Below, in pieces: positions 1-5,341 of a stretch of DNA of 29,996 bases; position 1 is the first letter of the stretch, and each line of letters opens with the position of its first letter. The stretch is taken from positions 1-29,996 of IMG/VR virus record IMGVR_UViG_3300043410_000435. One strand, given 5' to 3'. A program made the position numbers and the translations under genes. This stretch comes from a virus. The notes below the pieces were generated by a model. The model was not told the origin of the DNA, made no database searches, and worked only from the letters and a program-made list of their open reading frames with translations.

Positions 1-258
1 GATATCCACAGCCTCAAATGGTGATGTGTACATACTCTTCCATTCTCCATACTGTTCAAAAACAGTCTTATCAGCCTTAGCCATAGCCACTACCTCTAGG
101 TCTTCATCAATTGCCTGTTTGATAGATAGTTGCAGGACATACTGAGCTGCTGTGATTTCATCTAGGTCAGGTGATACATCCCAGATCCATCCAGACTTCC
201 TCAAGTCTTTGTCCTGGAACATTACGGAGTATTCTACTACGTCTCTTGTATTGCTCAC
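1..258 (-). CDS. Hypothetical protein, 3' end beyond window
   Basis: An open frame of 86 codons starts with GTG and runs off the left edge without a stop, so the C-terminus is missing. The start overlaps the stop of the preceding gene as GTGA, the usual translational-coupling overlap in this window. The visible part begins MSNTRDVVEYSVMFQDKDLR and reads as an acidic soluble protein with an aromatic patch (GWIWDV) and a predicted helical stretch (DEITAAQYVLQLSIKQAIDE). I do not recognise the family. It is the last visible gene of the co-directional minus-strand run that starts at 3016, so it is probably co-transcribed with the small genes above it. Confidence 0.75.
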   Translation of the reverse strand, partial: MSNTRDVVEYSVMFQDKDLRKSGWIWDVSPDLDEITAAQYVLQLSIKQAIDEDLEVVAMAKADKTVFEQYGEWKSMYTSPFEAVDI

Positions 259-518
259 TGTCTAATCCATTCCTTCGTTGTGTACCGTCCATCATACATA
301 GATGTTACTTCCCATATATCTTTACATGTGTTACATTGCCATTGGGTTCCAATATACCAGCTGTGTGCCTTTGGCATACCTTTGCATTTGTGAGGACCTT
401 CCGTTACCAGAATGATCTCTCCCCTAGAAGGTGCATGGTCTCTGGACAGCCAGCCCATCATATATCCAATGCCTGATATGATGACTATGGCGAGCCAAGC
501 AATTACTACGTCTGGCAT
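255..518 (-). CDS. Small membrane protein with Cys pair
   Basis: An 87-residue protein. Residues 4-24 (VVIAWLAIVIISGIGYMMGW) form one hydrophobic helix, so it is probably a single-pass membrane protein. The C-terminal part carries HKCKG and then QCNTC, so a Cys/His metal site (zinc-ribbon-like) outside or beneath the membrane is possible. Start and stop overlap both neighbours (TAATG upstream, GTGA downstream), which indicates a coupled operon. The function is unknown. The short form (anchor plus zinc-like knuckle) recurs in other small genes of this phage. Confidence 0.75.
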   Translation of the reverse strand: MPDVVIAWLAIVIISGIGYMMGWLSRDHAPSRGEIILVTEGPHKCKGMPKAHSWYIGTQWQCNTCKDIWEVTSMYDGRYTTKEWIRQ

Positions 519-700
519 TATCTAGTCACCAGATTGTAGAAAATTGCAGCATCCTGAAGTAGCATCAAGGTCACCAAAGACCAGAATACCCACTTACGAA
601 CAGGATAGAAAGACTTCTTGACTTCCTTAAGTGCATAGTCATATCCATTGCCAAATCCAGCAATGTACATATTGATTACTTTTTCTTCTATTTTTCCCAT
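518..700 (-). CDS. Small membrane protein, 60 aa
   Basis: A 60-residue protein with a basic N-terminal amphipathic half (KKSFYPVRKW) and one C-terminal hydrophobic helix (VFWSLVTLMLLQDAAIFYNL), so probably a tail-anchored membrane peptide. It contains GFGNGYDYALKE, a Gly/aromatic pattern also seen in the next gene upstream (GYDLGWQHGYEAG). The start lies inside the end of the upstream gene and the stop shares TAATG with the next one. The family is not recognised and the function is unknown. Confidence 0.7.
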   Translation of the reverse strand: MGKIEEKVINMYIAGFGNGYDYALKEVKKSFYPVRKWVFWSLVTLMLLQDAAIFYNLVTR

Positions 701-930
701 CCTACGAACTCCGTTTCTGGCTTGTGATCTTTAACTACTTTAACTATCTCTCTGGCTGTAAGCATGTCTTCCTTGAGCCAGTCAATACCGTGGACATGTT
801 CGGTTACAGTGTCAACAATCTGGTTGTGTCTTTCAACCATACCTGCTTCGTAACCGTGTTGCCAGCCAAGGTCATAACCTTTCTGGACTAAGCGTACTCT
901 CCACTTGAAGAGCCTTAGAAACCTGTCCAT
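688..930 (-). CDS. Hypothetical protein, 80 aa
   Basis: An 80-residue protein starting MDRFLRLFKWRVRLVQKGYD. The N-terminus is basic and amphipathic, then comes a Gly/aromatic segment (GYDLGWQHGYEAG), then an acidic helical half (DMLTAREIVKVVKDH). There is no transmembrane helix or signal peptide. It overlaps the following gene by 13 bases and abuts the preceding one as TAATG, so it is part of the same coupled cluster. The G-aromatic spacing resembles short segments in several other small proteins of this window. The function is unknown. Confidence 0.7.
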   Translation of the reverse strand: MDRFLRLFKWRVRLVQKGYDLGWQHGYEAGMVERHNQIVDTVTEHVHGIDWLKEDMLTAREIVKVVKDHKPETEFVGWEK

Positions 931-1172
931 TAGAATGGAGTCTCTTCATCCCAAAGATCTTTGGCTTCATGCTCTGGCAATGCCTTAGCTTCTGCCATAC
1001 TTTGCTCAATAAGTGTAATGACTTCCTCTGCCTGTTCCAAGGTAAGGAACTGTGTTGCTTCATTACGACCATCTGATACGTTGAGCGAAATCATTGGCTC
1101 GTTGGTCTGCCAGTTACGCCAGCCGTGTGCTGAGAATGCGGTGTACTCTCGCTTGATTGAATTATTTTCCAT
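930..1172 (-). CDS. Hypothetical protein, 80 aa
   Basis: An 80-residue protein with a mixed beta/alpha look: MENNSIKREYTAFSAHGWRN, a strand-like MISLNVSDGRNEATQFLTL, then an acidic helix (EQAEEVITLIEQSMAEA). A ribosome-binding site (AAGGAGAAACAA) lies just before the ATG. It follows the MSMEG_6728-family gene after an 18-base gap and is probably on the same transcript from the promoter at 1713-1741. I do not recognise a family. Confidence 0.75.
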   Translation of the reverse strand: MENNSIKREYTAFSAHGWRNWQTNEPMISLNVSDGRNEATQFLTLEQAEEVITLIEQSMAEAKALPEHEAKDLWDEETPF

Positions 1173-1190
1173 TTGTTTCTCCTTAGTTGT

Positions 1191-1679
1191 TTATGCTGCT
1201 TGTTCGTGTGCTACCCAGTAATACTTGCAAGGTTCTTTGCGATTAGGGCAACATGGATTAGATTCTGCTACCGAACTGTAAAAGTCAAAGTAGTAGATTG
1301 GGTCTTTTTTGTATAGGTTTGCTTTGTGTGTGGTGGTAAGACGCTTCATGGTAAGGTCATTGGTATACCACTCTGGAGTGTCGAAGCTCCAGTCAATACC
1401 GTTGGCATTAAGAAGGTTGGTAAGATTTTCCATATTCTTGTCAGTCTTAATACCACGCTTGTCTGCTTCACGAACCATAGCCATGGTGTAGTCAAATAGC
1501 TTGTGCTCAAAGCCACGCCACATCTTAACTGCTGGGTGGTTACGCCATCCTGCACGTGGATCTGGGTTAGACAGAACCTTAAGGATTTGGTAGCACTCTA
1601 GGATTTGCTTGTTAAGACGCTTAGAGTCTAGGGCTTCTGCAGACTTGTCGAAGTCTTTGTAAGGTAAAAAGGTTTGCAT
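1191..1679 (-). CDS. MSMEG_6728-family protein
   Basis: A 162-residue protein whose N-terminus MQTFLPYKDFDKSAEALDSK, followed by RLNKQ, is the hallmark of the MSMEG_6728 family of actinobacterial and phage proteins (usual form: MQTFLPYxxFxxSAxxLDxxRLxKQ). Further family-like residues are WRNHPAVKMWRGFE. The family's biochemical role is not established to my knowledge; a link to pyrimidine-dimer glycosylase-like folds is only a guess. The C-terminus adds a Cys cluster (PCCPNRKEPCKYYW) that may bind metal. It is the first gene behind a perfect consensus promoter (1713-1741), with AGAGAGAA as ribosome-binding site, so it is probably well expressed and early. Confidence 0.8.
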   Translation of the reverse strand: MQTFLPYKDFDKSAEALDSKRLNKQILECYQILKVLSNPDPRAGWRNHPAVKMWRGFEHKLFDYTMAMVREADKRGIKTDKNMENLTNLLNANGIDWSFDTPEWYTNDLTMKRLTTTHKANLYKKDPIYYFDFYSSVAESNPCCPNRKEPCKYYWVAHEQAA

Positions 1680-1712
1680 ACATTCTCTCTGTTTAATGGA
1701 CCTTGTATATCA

Positions 1713-1741
1713 ATTATAAGGGATAATCGCTTGCTTGTCAA
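1713..1741 (-). promoter_or_regulatory. Consensus sigma-70-type promoter
   Basis: Read on the minus strand this is TTGACA (1736-1741), a 17-base spacer, then TATAAT (1713-1718). Both hexamers match the consensus exactly. The predicted start is near 1706, giving a leader of about 27 bases before the ATG at 1679. It drives the MSMEG_6728-family gene and the small genes below it. Confidence 0.9.
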
Positions 1742-1754
1742 GCGTTAGTTGCTC

Positions 1755-2066
1755 TTATTTACCGCCGAGCTTTTGCTGTTTCTCTTGCCATTCTGCACCG
1801 TTATTCCAACCTTCGTTCCAGCCATCTTCATTGCCAGCCCAAAATGCCTTCATCTCAAGAAGATCAGCCCTACGCCATTCAAGAATCTCTCCTCCGCCTT
1901 TACAAGACTGTAGGTGGTCAGCAGTCATTTCTGATTCAGGAATGTCGTGGTCGCACTTTACGAAGTCTTCATCAATTTCCTCGTAATACTCTCCACAACA
2001 ACCAGGCTCTCCACAACCCCAGATTGTGTTATCTTGTTTTACATAGTAAATGCTAGTTAAACTCAT
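1755..2066 (-). CDS. Hypothetical Cys/Trp-rich protein
   Basis: A 103-residue acidic protein. The N-terminal half has six Cys residues and an exposed-looking motif (WGCGEPGCCGEYYEE, then KCDHDIP), which suggests a metal-binding knuckle. The C-terminal part contains NEDGWNEGWNNGAEW, a Gly-Trp pattern like that in the neighbouring small proteins. The ATG overlaps the preceding gene by 14 bases, implying coupling. The family is not recognised and no enzyme motif is visible. Confidence 0.75.
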   Translation of the reverse strand: MSLTSIYYVKQDNTIWGCGEPGCCGEYYEEIDEDFVKCDHDIPESEMTADHLQSCKGGGEILEWRRADLLEMKAFWAGNEDGWNEGWNNGAEWQEKQQKLGGK

Positions 2067-2448
2067 AGTTCTTAATCTCCTCTATACAGTCCGACAGAAT
2101 GTCAAACCATTTAATTGCTGATAACTCTTTCATGTTTGCTGATACTCCACGACCACAGTGTTTGTACCATGTGATTACAAGCCCCGATTTGTAGTGCTGG
2201 AAGTTAGGTGGACAGCCTTCGTCATGTTCTGGGACCTCTCCATCACACCAGCAGTAATATCGATAGGCAAACCTAGCACCTTCGTAGTCCTGCTTGTCAT
2301 TCCATTGCTGGATCTTAGATTCTTCTAGTACCTGCTTGAGTAGGACAAGACCTTCAGTAGCCCAATATGCTTCTTCAGCGTAGAACTGGTTATTGGATAG
2401 AAGGATTTGTCCTAGCTCAGGCTGGTAATTAGGCTCTTCCACGAACAT
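2053..2448 (-). CDS. Hypothetical protein, 131 aa
   Basis: A 131-residue soluble protein starting MFVEEPNYQPELGQILLSNN. The middle has a Cys-rich aromatic stretch (YRYYCWCDGEVPEHDEGCPP) followed by GLVITWYKHCGRGVS, so a structural metal site is plausible. Its ATG sits inside a 30-codon zinc-knuckle ORF (2429-2521), with ribosome-binding site AGAGAGGAA. It overlaps the downstream gene by 14 bases. No function can be assigned from sequence. Confidence 0.75.
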   Translation of the reverse strand: MFVEEPNYQPELGQILLSNNQFYAEEAYWATEGLVLLKQVLEESKIQQWNDKQDYEGARFAYRYYCWCDGEVPEHDEGCPPNFQHYKSGLVITWYKHCGRGVSANMKELSAIKWFDILSDCIEEIKNYEFN

Positions 2449-2521
2449 CTTTACGTTCCTCTCTAGAACACTGCTGACAAATTGCTAGATACAATGTCTT
2501 ATGCTTCTGGCAGACTTTCAT
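2429..2521 (-). CDS. Putative 30-aa zinc-knuckle microprotein
   Basis: A 30-residue ORF starting MKVCQKHKTLYLAICQQCSR. Cys4, His7, Cys15 and Cys18 form a CxxxH...CxxC arrangement that could bind one zinc ion. A strong ribosome-binding site (GAGGAG, 8 bases before the ATG) supports translation. It overlaps the end of the gene at 2499 and the start of the gene at 2448, each in another frame, and otherwise fills the gap between them. Size is the only reason for doubt; the Shine-Dalgarno signal and Cys spacing favour a real gene. Confidence 0.55.
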   Translation of the reverse strand: MKVCQKHKTLYLAICQQCSREERKDVRGRA

Positions 2522-2765
2522 TGTTCAACTCCTCATTTTCCTTAATAGCATTAAGAGACTTACGGACTAGCTCCTGTAGCATGTCGCCATATCGATGCTC
2601 AAGCTCAATTACATCCTCTGCAAACCAATCTGGTTGCTCACCTGGTTTACGAACGACAGCCCAATATGTATTAATTGATTCTGGCTTTGCCTCTCCCTCA
2701 ATACGACCAATGTGAAGGACATCAATAATGTGTCCATTAATACGCATCTCTACCTGTACTGGCAT
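2499..2765 (-). CDS. Hypothetical protein, 88 aa
   Basis: An 88-residue protein beginning MPVQVEMRINGHIIDVLHIG, which looks like a small beta sheet, then a predicted acidic helix (EDVIELEHRYGDMLQELVRK). There is no membrane segment or Cys cluster. It is separated by 2 bases from the preceding gene, so it belongs to the coupled set starting at 3016. I do not recognise a family. Confidence 0.75.
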   Translation of the reverse strand: MPVQVEMRINGHIIDVLHIGRIEGEAKPESINTYWAVVRKPGEQPDWFAEDVIELEHRYGDMLQELVRKSLNAIKENEELNNESLPEA

Positions 2766-2767
2766 GA

Positions 2768-3016
2768 TTACTCTCCGTTGTTGTTAATGAATTTTAAAAG
2801 TGACTGTGAGTCAAAGTGGTCACGGTAGATCCCGATACCTGCTTCAATCTCAATGTATGAACGATTCTCTTCAATATAGTTAGAGATACGCTCACGCTCT
2901 TTATTGATTGCATCAAGTGTTGCTGTATTAATAATCATCTGGTGTACTAAGCTTGGATTTTCAAACTTGATGCTCTTGAGAGCCTTGCTATAAAGCTCTT
3001 CCCATCGTTCTGTCAT
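2768..3016 (-). CDS. Hypothetical protein, 82 aa
   Basis: An 82-residue, mostly helical protein starting MTERWEELYSKALKSIKFEN, with a central charged helix (LDAINKERERISNYIEENRS). It is the first gene of the left-hand minus-strand cluster. Its likely promoter is at 3152-3181, which would give a leader of about 130 bases that is antisense to the small plus-strand gene at 3033-3152. No strong Shine-Dalgarno sequence is visible before the ATG. The function is unknown. Confidence 0.7.
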   Translation of the reverse strand: MTERWEELYSKALKSIKFENPSLVHQMIINTATLDAINKERERISNYIEENRSYIEIEAGIGIYRDHFDSQSLLKFINNNGE

Positions 3017-3017
3017 G

Positions 3018-3026
3018 TGCTATACT
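3018..3026 (+). promoter_or_regulatory. Extended -10 promoter, leaderless start
   Basis: TGC followed by TATACT (3021-3026) is an extended -10 element; no -35 hexamer is evident. Six bases separate it from the ATG at 3033, so the transcript should begin at or next to that ATG. Confidence 0.55.
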
Positions 3027-3032
3027 TTCTAT

Positions 3033-3152
3033 ATGGCTGCTAAAAAAGGTAAAGGATCAGGGATCCGTAACTCAGACCGACAGAATGGTAAGGGAAATAA
3101 GAAACGTCCTAAGATGTTTGACCCTGCCAAGCGTCGTTTGGTTACTCTATAA
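3033..3152 (+). CDS. Basic 39-aa microprotein
   Basis: A 39-residue, strongly basic protein (MAAKKGKGSGIRNSDRQNGK, then GNKKRPKMFDPAKRRLVTL) with about a third Lys/Arg and no acidic patch, which suggests nucleic-acid or ribosome contact. It has no Shine-Dalgarno sequence; an extended -10 (TGCTATACT) ends 6 bases before the ATG, consistent with leaderless translation. Its stop codon overlaps the -10 of the opposing promoter at 3152-3157, so sense and antisense transcription would collide here. The function is unknown and the family is not recognised. Confidence 0.6.
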   Translation: MAAKKGKGSGIRNSDRQNGKGNKKRPKMFDPAKRRLVTL

Positions 3153-3181
3153 TTATACCCCCCAAAGACTTGATTTGTCAA
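3152..3181 (-). promoter_or_regulatory. Minus-strand promoter, divergent pair
   Basis: On the minus strand: TTGACA (3176-3181), an 18-base spacer ending in a G run, TATAAT (3152-3157). It lies back-to-back with the plus-strand promoter at 3170-3198, and the two overlap by 12 bases (3170-3181). It would transcribe antisense through 3033-3152 into the gene starting at 3016. Confidence 0.75.
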
Positions 3182-3198
3182 GTATCTTTTGATATAAT
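3170..3198 (+). promoter_or_regulatory. Plus-strand promoter of microgene island
   Basis: TTGATT (3170-3175), a 17-base spacer and TATAAT (3193-3198). The predicted start near 3205 gives a short leader before the ATG at 3224. It overlaps the minus-strand promoter, so only one polymerase can bind at a time. Confidence 0.8.
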
Positions 3199-3223
3199 TG
3201 TTGTATCAACAGATTGGATAACT

Positions 3224-3400
3224 ATGTCTAGATTAGAACGTAGAGCAGTAAGCAAAGAGCTTGCAAAACTACAGCGTAAAGCAAAAGAAGACATGCTCAA
3301 GTGGGCTATGTCATTGGAACACGACCCTTCTAAAGAAGAAGGCGAAGCATGGAAGGCAGGATACCTTGCAGGAATCAACCGCAACACTCTCTCTAAGTGA
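3224..3400 (+). CDS. Small helical protein, 58 aa
   Basis: A 58-residue protein starting MSRLERRAVSKELAKLQRKA, highly charged and predicted helical, then KAGYLAGINRN near the C-terminus, a Gly/aromatic pattern like other small proteins here. The open frame extends further upstream, but this ATG lies just downstream of the promoter at 3170-3198, while the longer version would overlap the promoter itself. It is the first gene of a plus-strand run to 3784. The function is unknown; a coiled-coil adaptor or nucleic-acid contact is conceivable. Confidence 0.7.
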   Translation: MSRLERRAVSKELAKLQRKAKEDMLKWAMSLEHDPSKEEGEAWKAGYLAGINRNTLSK

Positions 3401-3401
3401 G

Positions 3402-3575
3402 ATGTTTCAAACTCTATCTGAGAAGCACAAGAAGACTGTCGAAAGAGCCATTGTTGAGACAAGGCTAACTGAGCAGGTGCGTATGCTTGAGTCAGTCAAG
3501 AAGCTGTATGCTGACCAAAAGATCGACCAGGAAGCACTTGAACTTCTTGCCCTAGAGATTGCTATGGGTGAATAG
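3402..3575 (+). CDS. Small helical protein, 57 aa
   Basis: A 57-residue charged helical protein starting MFQTLSEKHKKTVERAIVET. The ATG is one base after the stop of the preceding gene (TGAGATG), so translation is coupled. Composition (Lys/Glu-rich, no Cys) suggests a coiled coil. An in-frame extension upstream exists but overlaps the preceding gene and is unlikely. The family is not recognised. Confidence 0.7.
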   Translation: MFQTLSEKHKKTVERAIVETRLTEQVRMLESVKKLYADQKIDQEALELLALEIAMGE

Positions 3576-3576
3576 C

Positions 3577-3687
3577 ATGGAGTTTGTTGTTGGTGTCATT
3601 GGTTTTTTAATCGTTGCCTTGGCATCTTGGTACACTGACAAGGCTAAGAAACAAGACAGACGAAGGCGAGACTATTACGATGGCTAA
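3577..3687 (+). CDS. 36-aa single-pass membrane peptide
   Basis: A 36-residue peptide: MEFVVGVIGFLIVALASWYT forms one hydrophobic helix and DKAKKQDRRRRDYYDG is a positively charged tail. By the positive-inside rule the tail should be cytoplasmic and the N-terminus outside. It starts one base after the preceding stop and overlaps the next gene by 8 bases (ATGGCTAA). The size and form resemble small phage membrane modulators, but no function can be assigned. Confidence 0.65.
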   Translation: MEFVVGVIGFLIVALASWYTDKAKKQDRRRRDYYDG

Positions 3688-3784
3688 GTTTGGATGGTGT
3701 ATCACAGGTCATCACAATAAGTGTATAATCAAAACAGAAACAAACGATTGCTCTTGTGAGTGTCACATGGAACAGGTCCCCTAG
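3680..3784 (+). CDS. 34-aa Cys/His-rich microprotein
   Basis: A 34-residue peptide, MAKFGWCITGHHNKC followed by CSCECH near the end. Cys7, His11, His12 and Cys15, plus Cys24, Cys26, Cys28 and His29, give eight possible metal ligands in 34 residues, enough for one or two zinc sites. The start overlaps the membrane peptide gene by 8 bases, so both are co-translated. The stop lies inside the intrinsic terminator at 3774-3800. The function is unknown; a regulator or metal-dependent binding peptide is possible. Confidence 0.65.
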   Translation: MAKFGWCITGHHNKCIIKTETNDCSCECHMEQVP

Positions 3785-3800
3785 TGGGACCTTTTCTTTT
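3774..3800 (+). terminator. Intrinsic terminator
   Basis: AGGTCCC (3774-3780) pairs with GGGACCT (3786-3792) around a 5-base loop, followed by TTTCTTTT. It closes the 3224-3784 transcript. The T tract runs directly into the extended -10 element of the next promoter. Confidence 0.85.
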
Positions 3801-3808
3801 GCTATAAT
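3800..3808 (+). promoter_or_regulatory. Extended -10 promoter fused to terminator
   Basis: TGC plus TATAAT (3803-3808) is an extended -10. It begins inside the T tract of the preceding terminator and lies 5 bases before the ATG at 3814, giving a leaderless start. Confidence 0.65.
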
Positions 3809-3813
3809 TAAGT

Positions 3814-3861
3814 ATGATTTGTGAAGACTGCACTGGCAATTGCAATGTTTGCCAAAACTAA
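3814..3861 (+). CDS. 15-aa double-CxxC peptide (putative)
   Basis: The ORF encodes MICEDCTGNCNVCQN, with two CxxC pairs (Cys3/Cys6, Cys10/Cys13) in 15 residues, just what one tetrahedral zinc or Fe-S site needs. It has its own extended -10 promoter, 5 bases before the ATG, and no Shine-Dalgarno sequence. It ends just before the next -10 element. At this size chance cannot be excluded, but the promoter position and Cys spacing are suggestive. It could also be a leader peptide sensing cysteine supply for the gene at 3878. Confidence 0.4.
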   Translation: MICEDCTGNCNVCQN

Positions 3862-3869
3862 TGTATAAT
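3840..3869 (+). promoter_or_regulatory. Promoter of 69-aa gene
   Basis: TTGCAA (3840-3845), an 18-base spacer and TATAAT (3864-3869). The predicted start is within about a base of the ATG at 3878, so this is another leaderless or near-leaderless unit. Confidence 0.6.
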
Positions 3870-3877
3870 TGATCTAT

Positions 3878-4087
3878 ATGTATTCCCCAGACGAAATTGA
3901 AGAACAGCTCGTCAAGATCAGAAATAGCACTGAGATAAACATTGACGAACTTATGAAGCTGTCTGCCTTCCAGGAACGAGTACGACTCTTTGAAAAACTT
4001 AGATGGCTCATACAGCAAAAAGACTCCAGCAACGATACTATAGCTGCTGAAGTCCTTGCTTGGGCTTGGAAAGAGTTATCTTCTTAG
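3878..4087 (+). CDS. Small acidic helical protein, 69 aa
   Basis: A 69-residue protein starting MYSPDEIEEQLVKIRNSTEI. It is mostly helical, with a Trp-rich end (AAEVLAWAWKELSS). The in-frame TTG at 3869 is less likely because it lies within the -10 element; the ATG at 3878 sits 8 bases after TATAAT. It is the last plus-strand gene, and its 3' end overlaps the 3' end of the opposing glycosyltransferase gene by 12 bases, so the two transcripts converge. The function is unknown. Confidence 0.7.
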   Translation: MYSPDEIEEQLVKIRNSTEINIDELMKLSAFQERVRLFEKLRWLIQQKDSSNDTIAAEVLAWAWKELSS

Positions 4088-5062
4088 TCTCTTATGTGGA
4101 TCTGGGTACTCTAGTGTTTGTAACTTCTCTTCCAGTATAGCCAATTGCTCTTTGAATGCATCTGTTACTACCTTTGCACGTGCCTTAGCAGCCTTAGAGT
4201 GCTTGTCGTAGTTCTCCTTAACATCAAGATAGTGGATTGCCTCCACGTACCCTGCCACATCATCGTGTGGTACAAAGATACCAGAATCTCCTAGGGACTC
4301 CTTGAGACCAGGTGTGGGGGCAGCAATACACGGAATACCAGAACACGCTGCCTCCATCCCTACACGACCCCATGACTCATATGATGAAGGCATAAGAATA
4401 ATACCAGTCTTAGCATAAATCTTCTTTACGTTAGGGTCATTCTTGAAAAGCTTTACGTTTGGCAACTCCTTATCGTAAGTTACCTGCTCTCCATATGCCC
4501 CCAGAACGCCTATAAACTGACGCTCAGGGAAGATTCTAGCCAACTGCCAGAACATCTTTCCACCCTTAGCCTCATTCATGTTGAGCAATGTGATGGCTTC
4601 TCTAGTAGTTTTAGTAGTGTAATACTTGGGGTCAGTTGGAGGGTACACGACCACTCTTTCGATTGTGTCATGCACAGTATTAGCAATCCAATTAGAGTTG
4701 GCAATTGCCAAGTGGCAAGTAGACCTATCAATCTGGTTATAACTAAGCTGTTTGTCATTATGGACTAGGTGGACCAATGGTTTCTTCATGGCTCTACTAA
4801 AGCGAACAGCTTTCTTTGTGAAGTCCAAATGCGTAAAGATTATGTCAGAGTTTTCTAATATCTTGATTACCCTGTCATCATTAGCGTCATAGATTGGTAC
4901 GCCTTCGTATTCTGTAGCACCAGGCTCTCTGGTAATTACAGTCACCCTGTGTCCATATTCAGCAAGACCGACAAGGATCTGGTGCAGCATTGTCTCTGCA
5001 CCAGCATTATGATTTGGTAGGTAGCCATGTACATAGGCTACAATGTTTAGTTCTTTTTCCAT
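4076..5062 (-). CDS. GT4-type glycosyltransferase
   Basis: A 328-residue glycosyltransferase of the GT4 / GT-B type. The N-terminal domain begins MEKELNIVAYVHGYLPNHNA with AGAETMLHQI, the donor-side pattern of this family. The C-terminal domain has IILMPSSYESWGRVGMEAAC, the E-x7-E-like nucleotide-sugar site, followed by GIPCIAAPTPGLKE. It should transfer a sugar to a glycan, protein or DNA base; the acceptor is not evident. I chose the ATG at 5062 because the longer frame reads through a tRNA gene. GGAGG lies about 12 bases upstream and a TATAAT 6 bases upstream, so it may also start leaderless. It shares a transcription unit with tRNA-Arg and tRNA-Leu. Confidence 0.9.
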   Translation of the reverse strand: MEKELNIVAYVHGYLPNHNAGAETMLHQILVGLAEYGHRVTVITREPGATEYEGVPIYDANDDRVIKILENSDIIFTHLDFTKKAVRFSRAMKKPLVHLVHNDKQLSYNQIDRSTCHLAIANSNWIANTVHDTIERVVVYPPTDPKYYTTKTTREAITLLNMNEAKGGKMFWQLARIFPERQFIGVLGAYGEQVTYDKELPNVKLFKNDPNVKKIYAKTGIILMPSSYESWGRVGMEAACSGIPCIAAPTPGLKESLGDSGIFVPHDDVAGYVEAIHYLDVKENYDKHSKAAKARAKVVTDAFKEQLAILEEKLQTLEYPDPHKRLRR

Positions 5063-5068
5063 ATTTCT

Positions 5069-5074
5069 ATTATA
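5069..5074 (-). promoter_or_regulatory. Possible -10 element before GT4 gene
   Basis: TATAAT on the minus strand lies 6 bases before the ATG at 5062, the spacing seen at other leaderless genes here. No -35 or TGn extension is visible, and an overlapping GGAGG could be a Shine-Dalgarno sequence, so this is tentative. Confidence 0.4.
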
Positions 5075-5083
5075 CCTCCATCG

Positions 5084-5155
5084 TCCCCCTAGAGAGATTC
5101 GAACTCCCGACACGAAGGGTAGAAACCTTCTGCTCTTCCTCTGAGCTATAGAGGG
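5084..5155 (-). tRNA. tRNA-Arg (TCT)
   Basis: A full cloverleaf: acceptor CCCTCTA/TAGGGGG, D stem GCTC/GAGC, anticodon stem GAAGG/CCTTC with loop TTTCTAC (anticodon TCT) and T arm with TTCGAAT. The discriminator is A and CCA is not encoded. It reads AGA codons, which are often rare in actinobacterial hosts. Confidence 0.93.
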
Positions 5156-5158
5156 GTG

Positions 5159-5240
5159 TGCTCCTGGAGGGAGTCGAACCCTCACACCTTACGATACTGG
5201 GACTTGAATCCAGCGTGTCTACCATTTCCACCACAAGAGC
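5159..5240 (-). tRNA. tRNA-Leu (CAA)
   Basis: A class II tRNA: acceptor GCTCTTG/CAGGAGC, anticodon loop TTCAAGT (anticodon CAA), a long variable arm and a T loop TTCGACT. There is an A-C mismatch at the loop end of the anticodon stem. CCA is not encoded. It lies 3 bases upstream of tRNA-Arg, so both are cut from one precursor. Confidence 0.92.
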
Positions 5241-5258
5241 TTATTTATTTAATTATAG

Positions 5259-5334
5259 TACCCTGGGTGGGGATTGAACCCACATGTACCGATTACCCTT
5301 TCTACACCTTATAAGAGTGAGGGGATACCAGGGC
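5259..5334 (-). tRNA. tRNA-like element, no canonical D/anticodon arms
   Basis: The acceptor stem (GCCCTGG/CCAGGGT, with a G1-U72 wobble) and T arm (GTGGG TTCAATC CCCAC) are perfect and the length is exactly 76 bases. The middle does not fold into normal D and anticodon arms. Instead TCCC (positions 10-13) could pair with GGG (37-39) around an inner CAC...GTG hairpin containing CTTATAA, which would read TAT (Ile) if it were the anticodon loop. It may be a degenerate tRNA or a processed tRNA-like RNA with another role. No isotype is assigned. Confidence 0.45.
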
Positions 5335-5341
5335 GAACCTA

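Noticed and set aside
171-476. Plus-strand open frames opposite the minus-strand genes (for example 171-476, 961-1221, 5913-6245, 9665-9985, 10086-10487, 29386-29784)
   Set aside because: They are antisense shadows of well-supported genes, with no ribosome-binding sites and unnatural Cys/Ser-rich composition.
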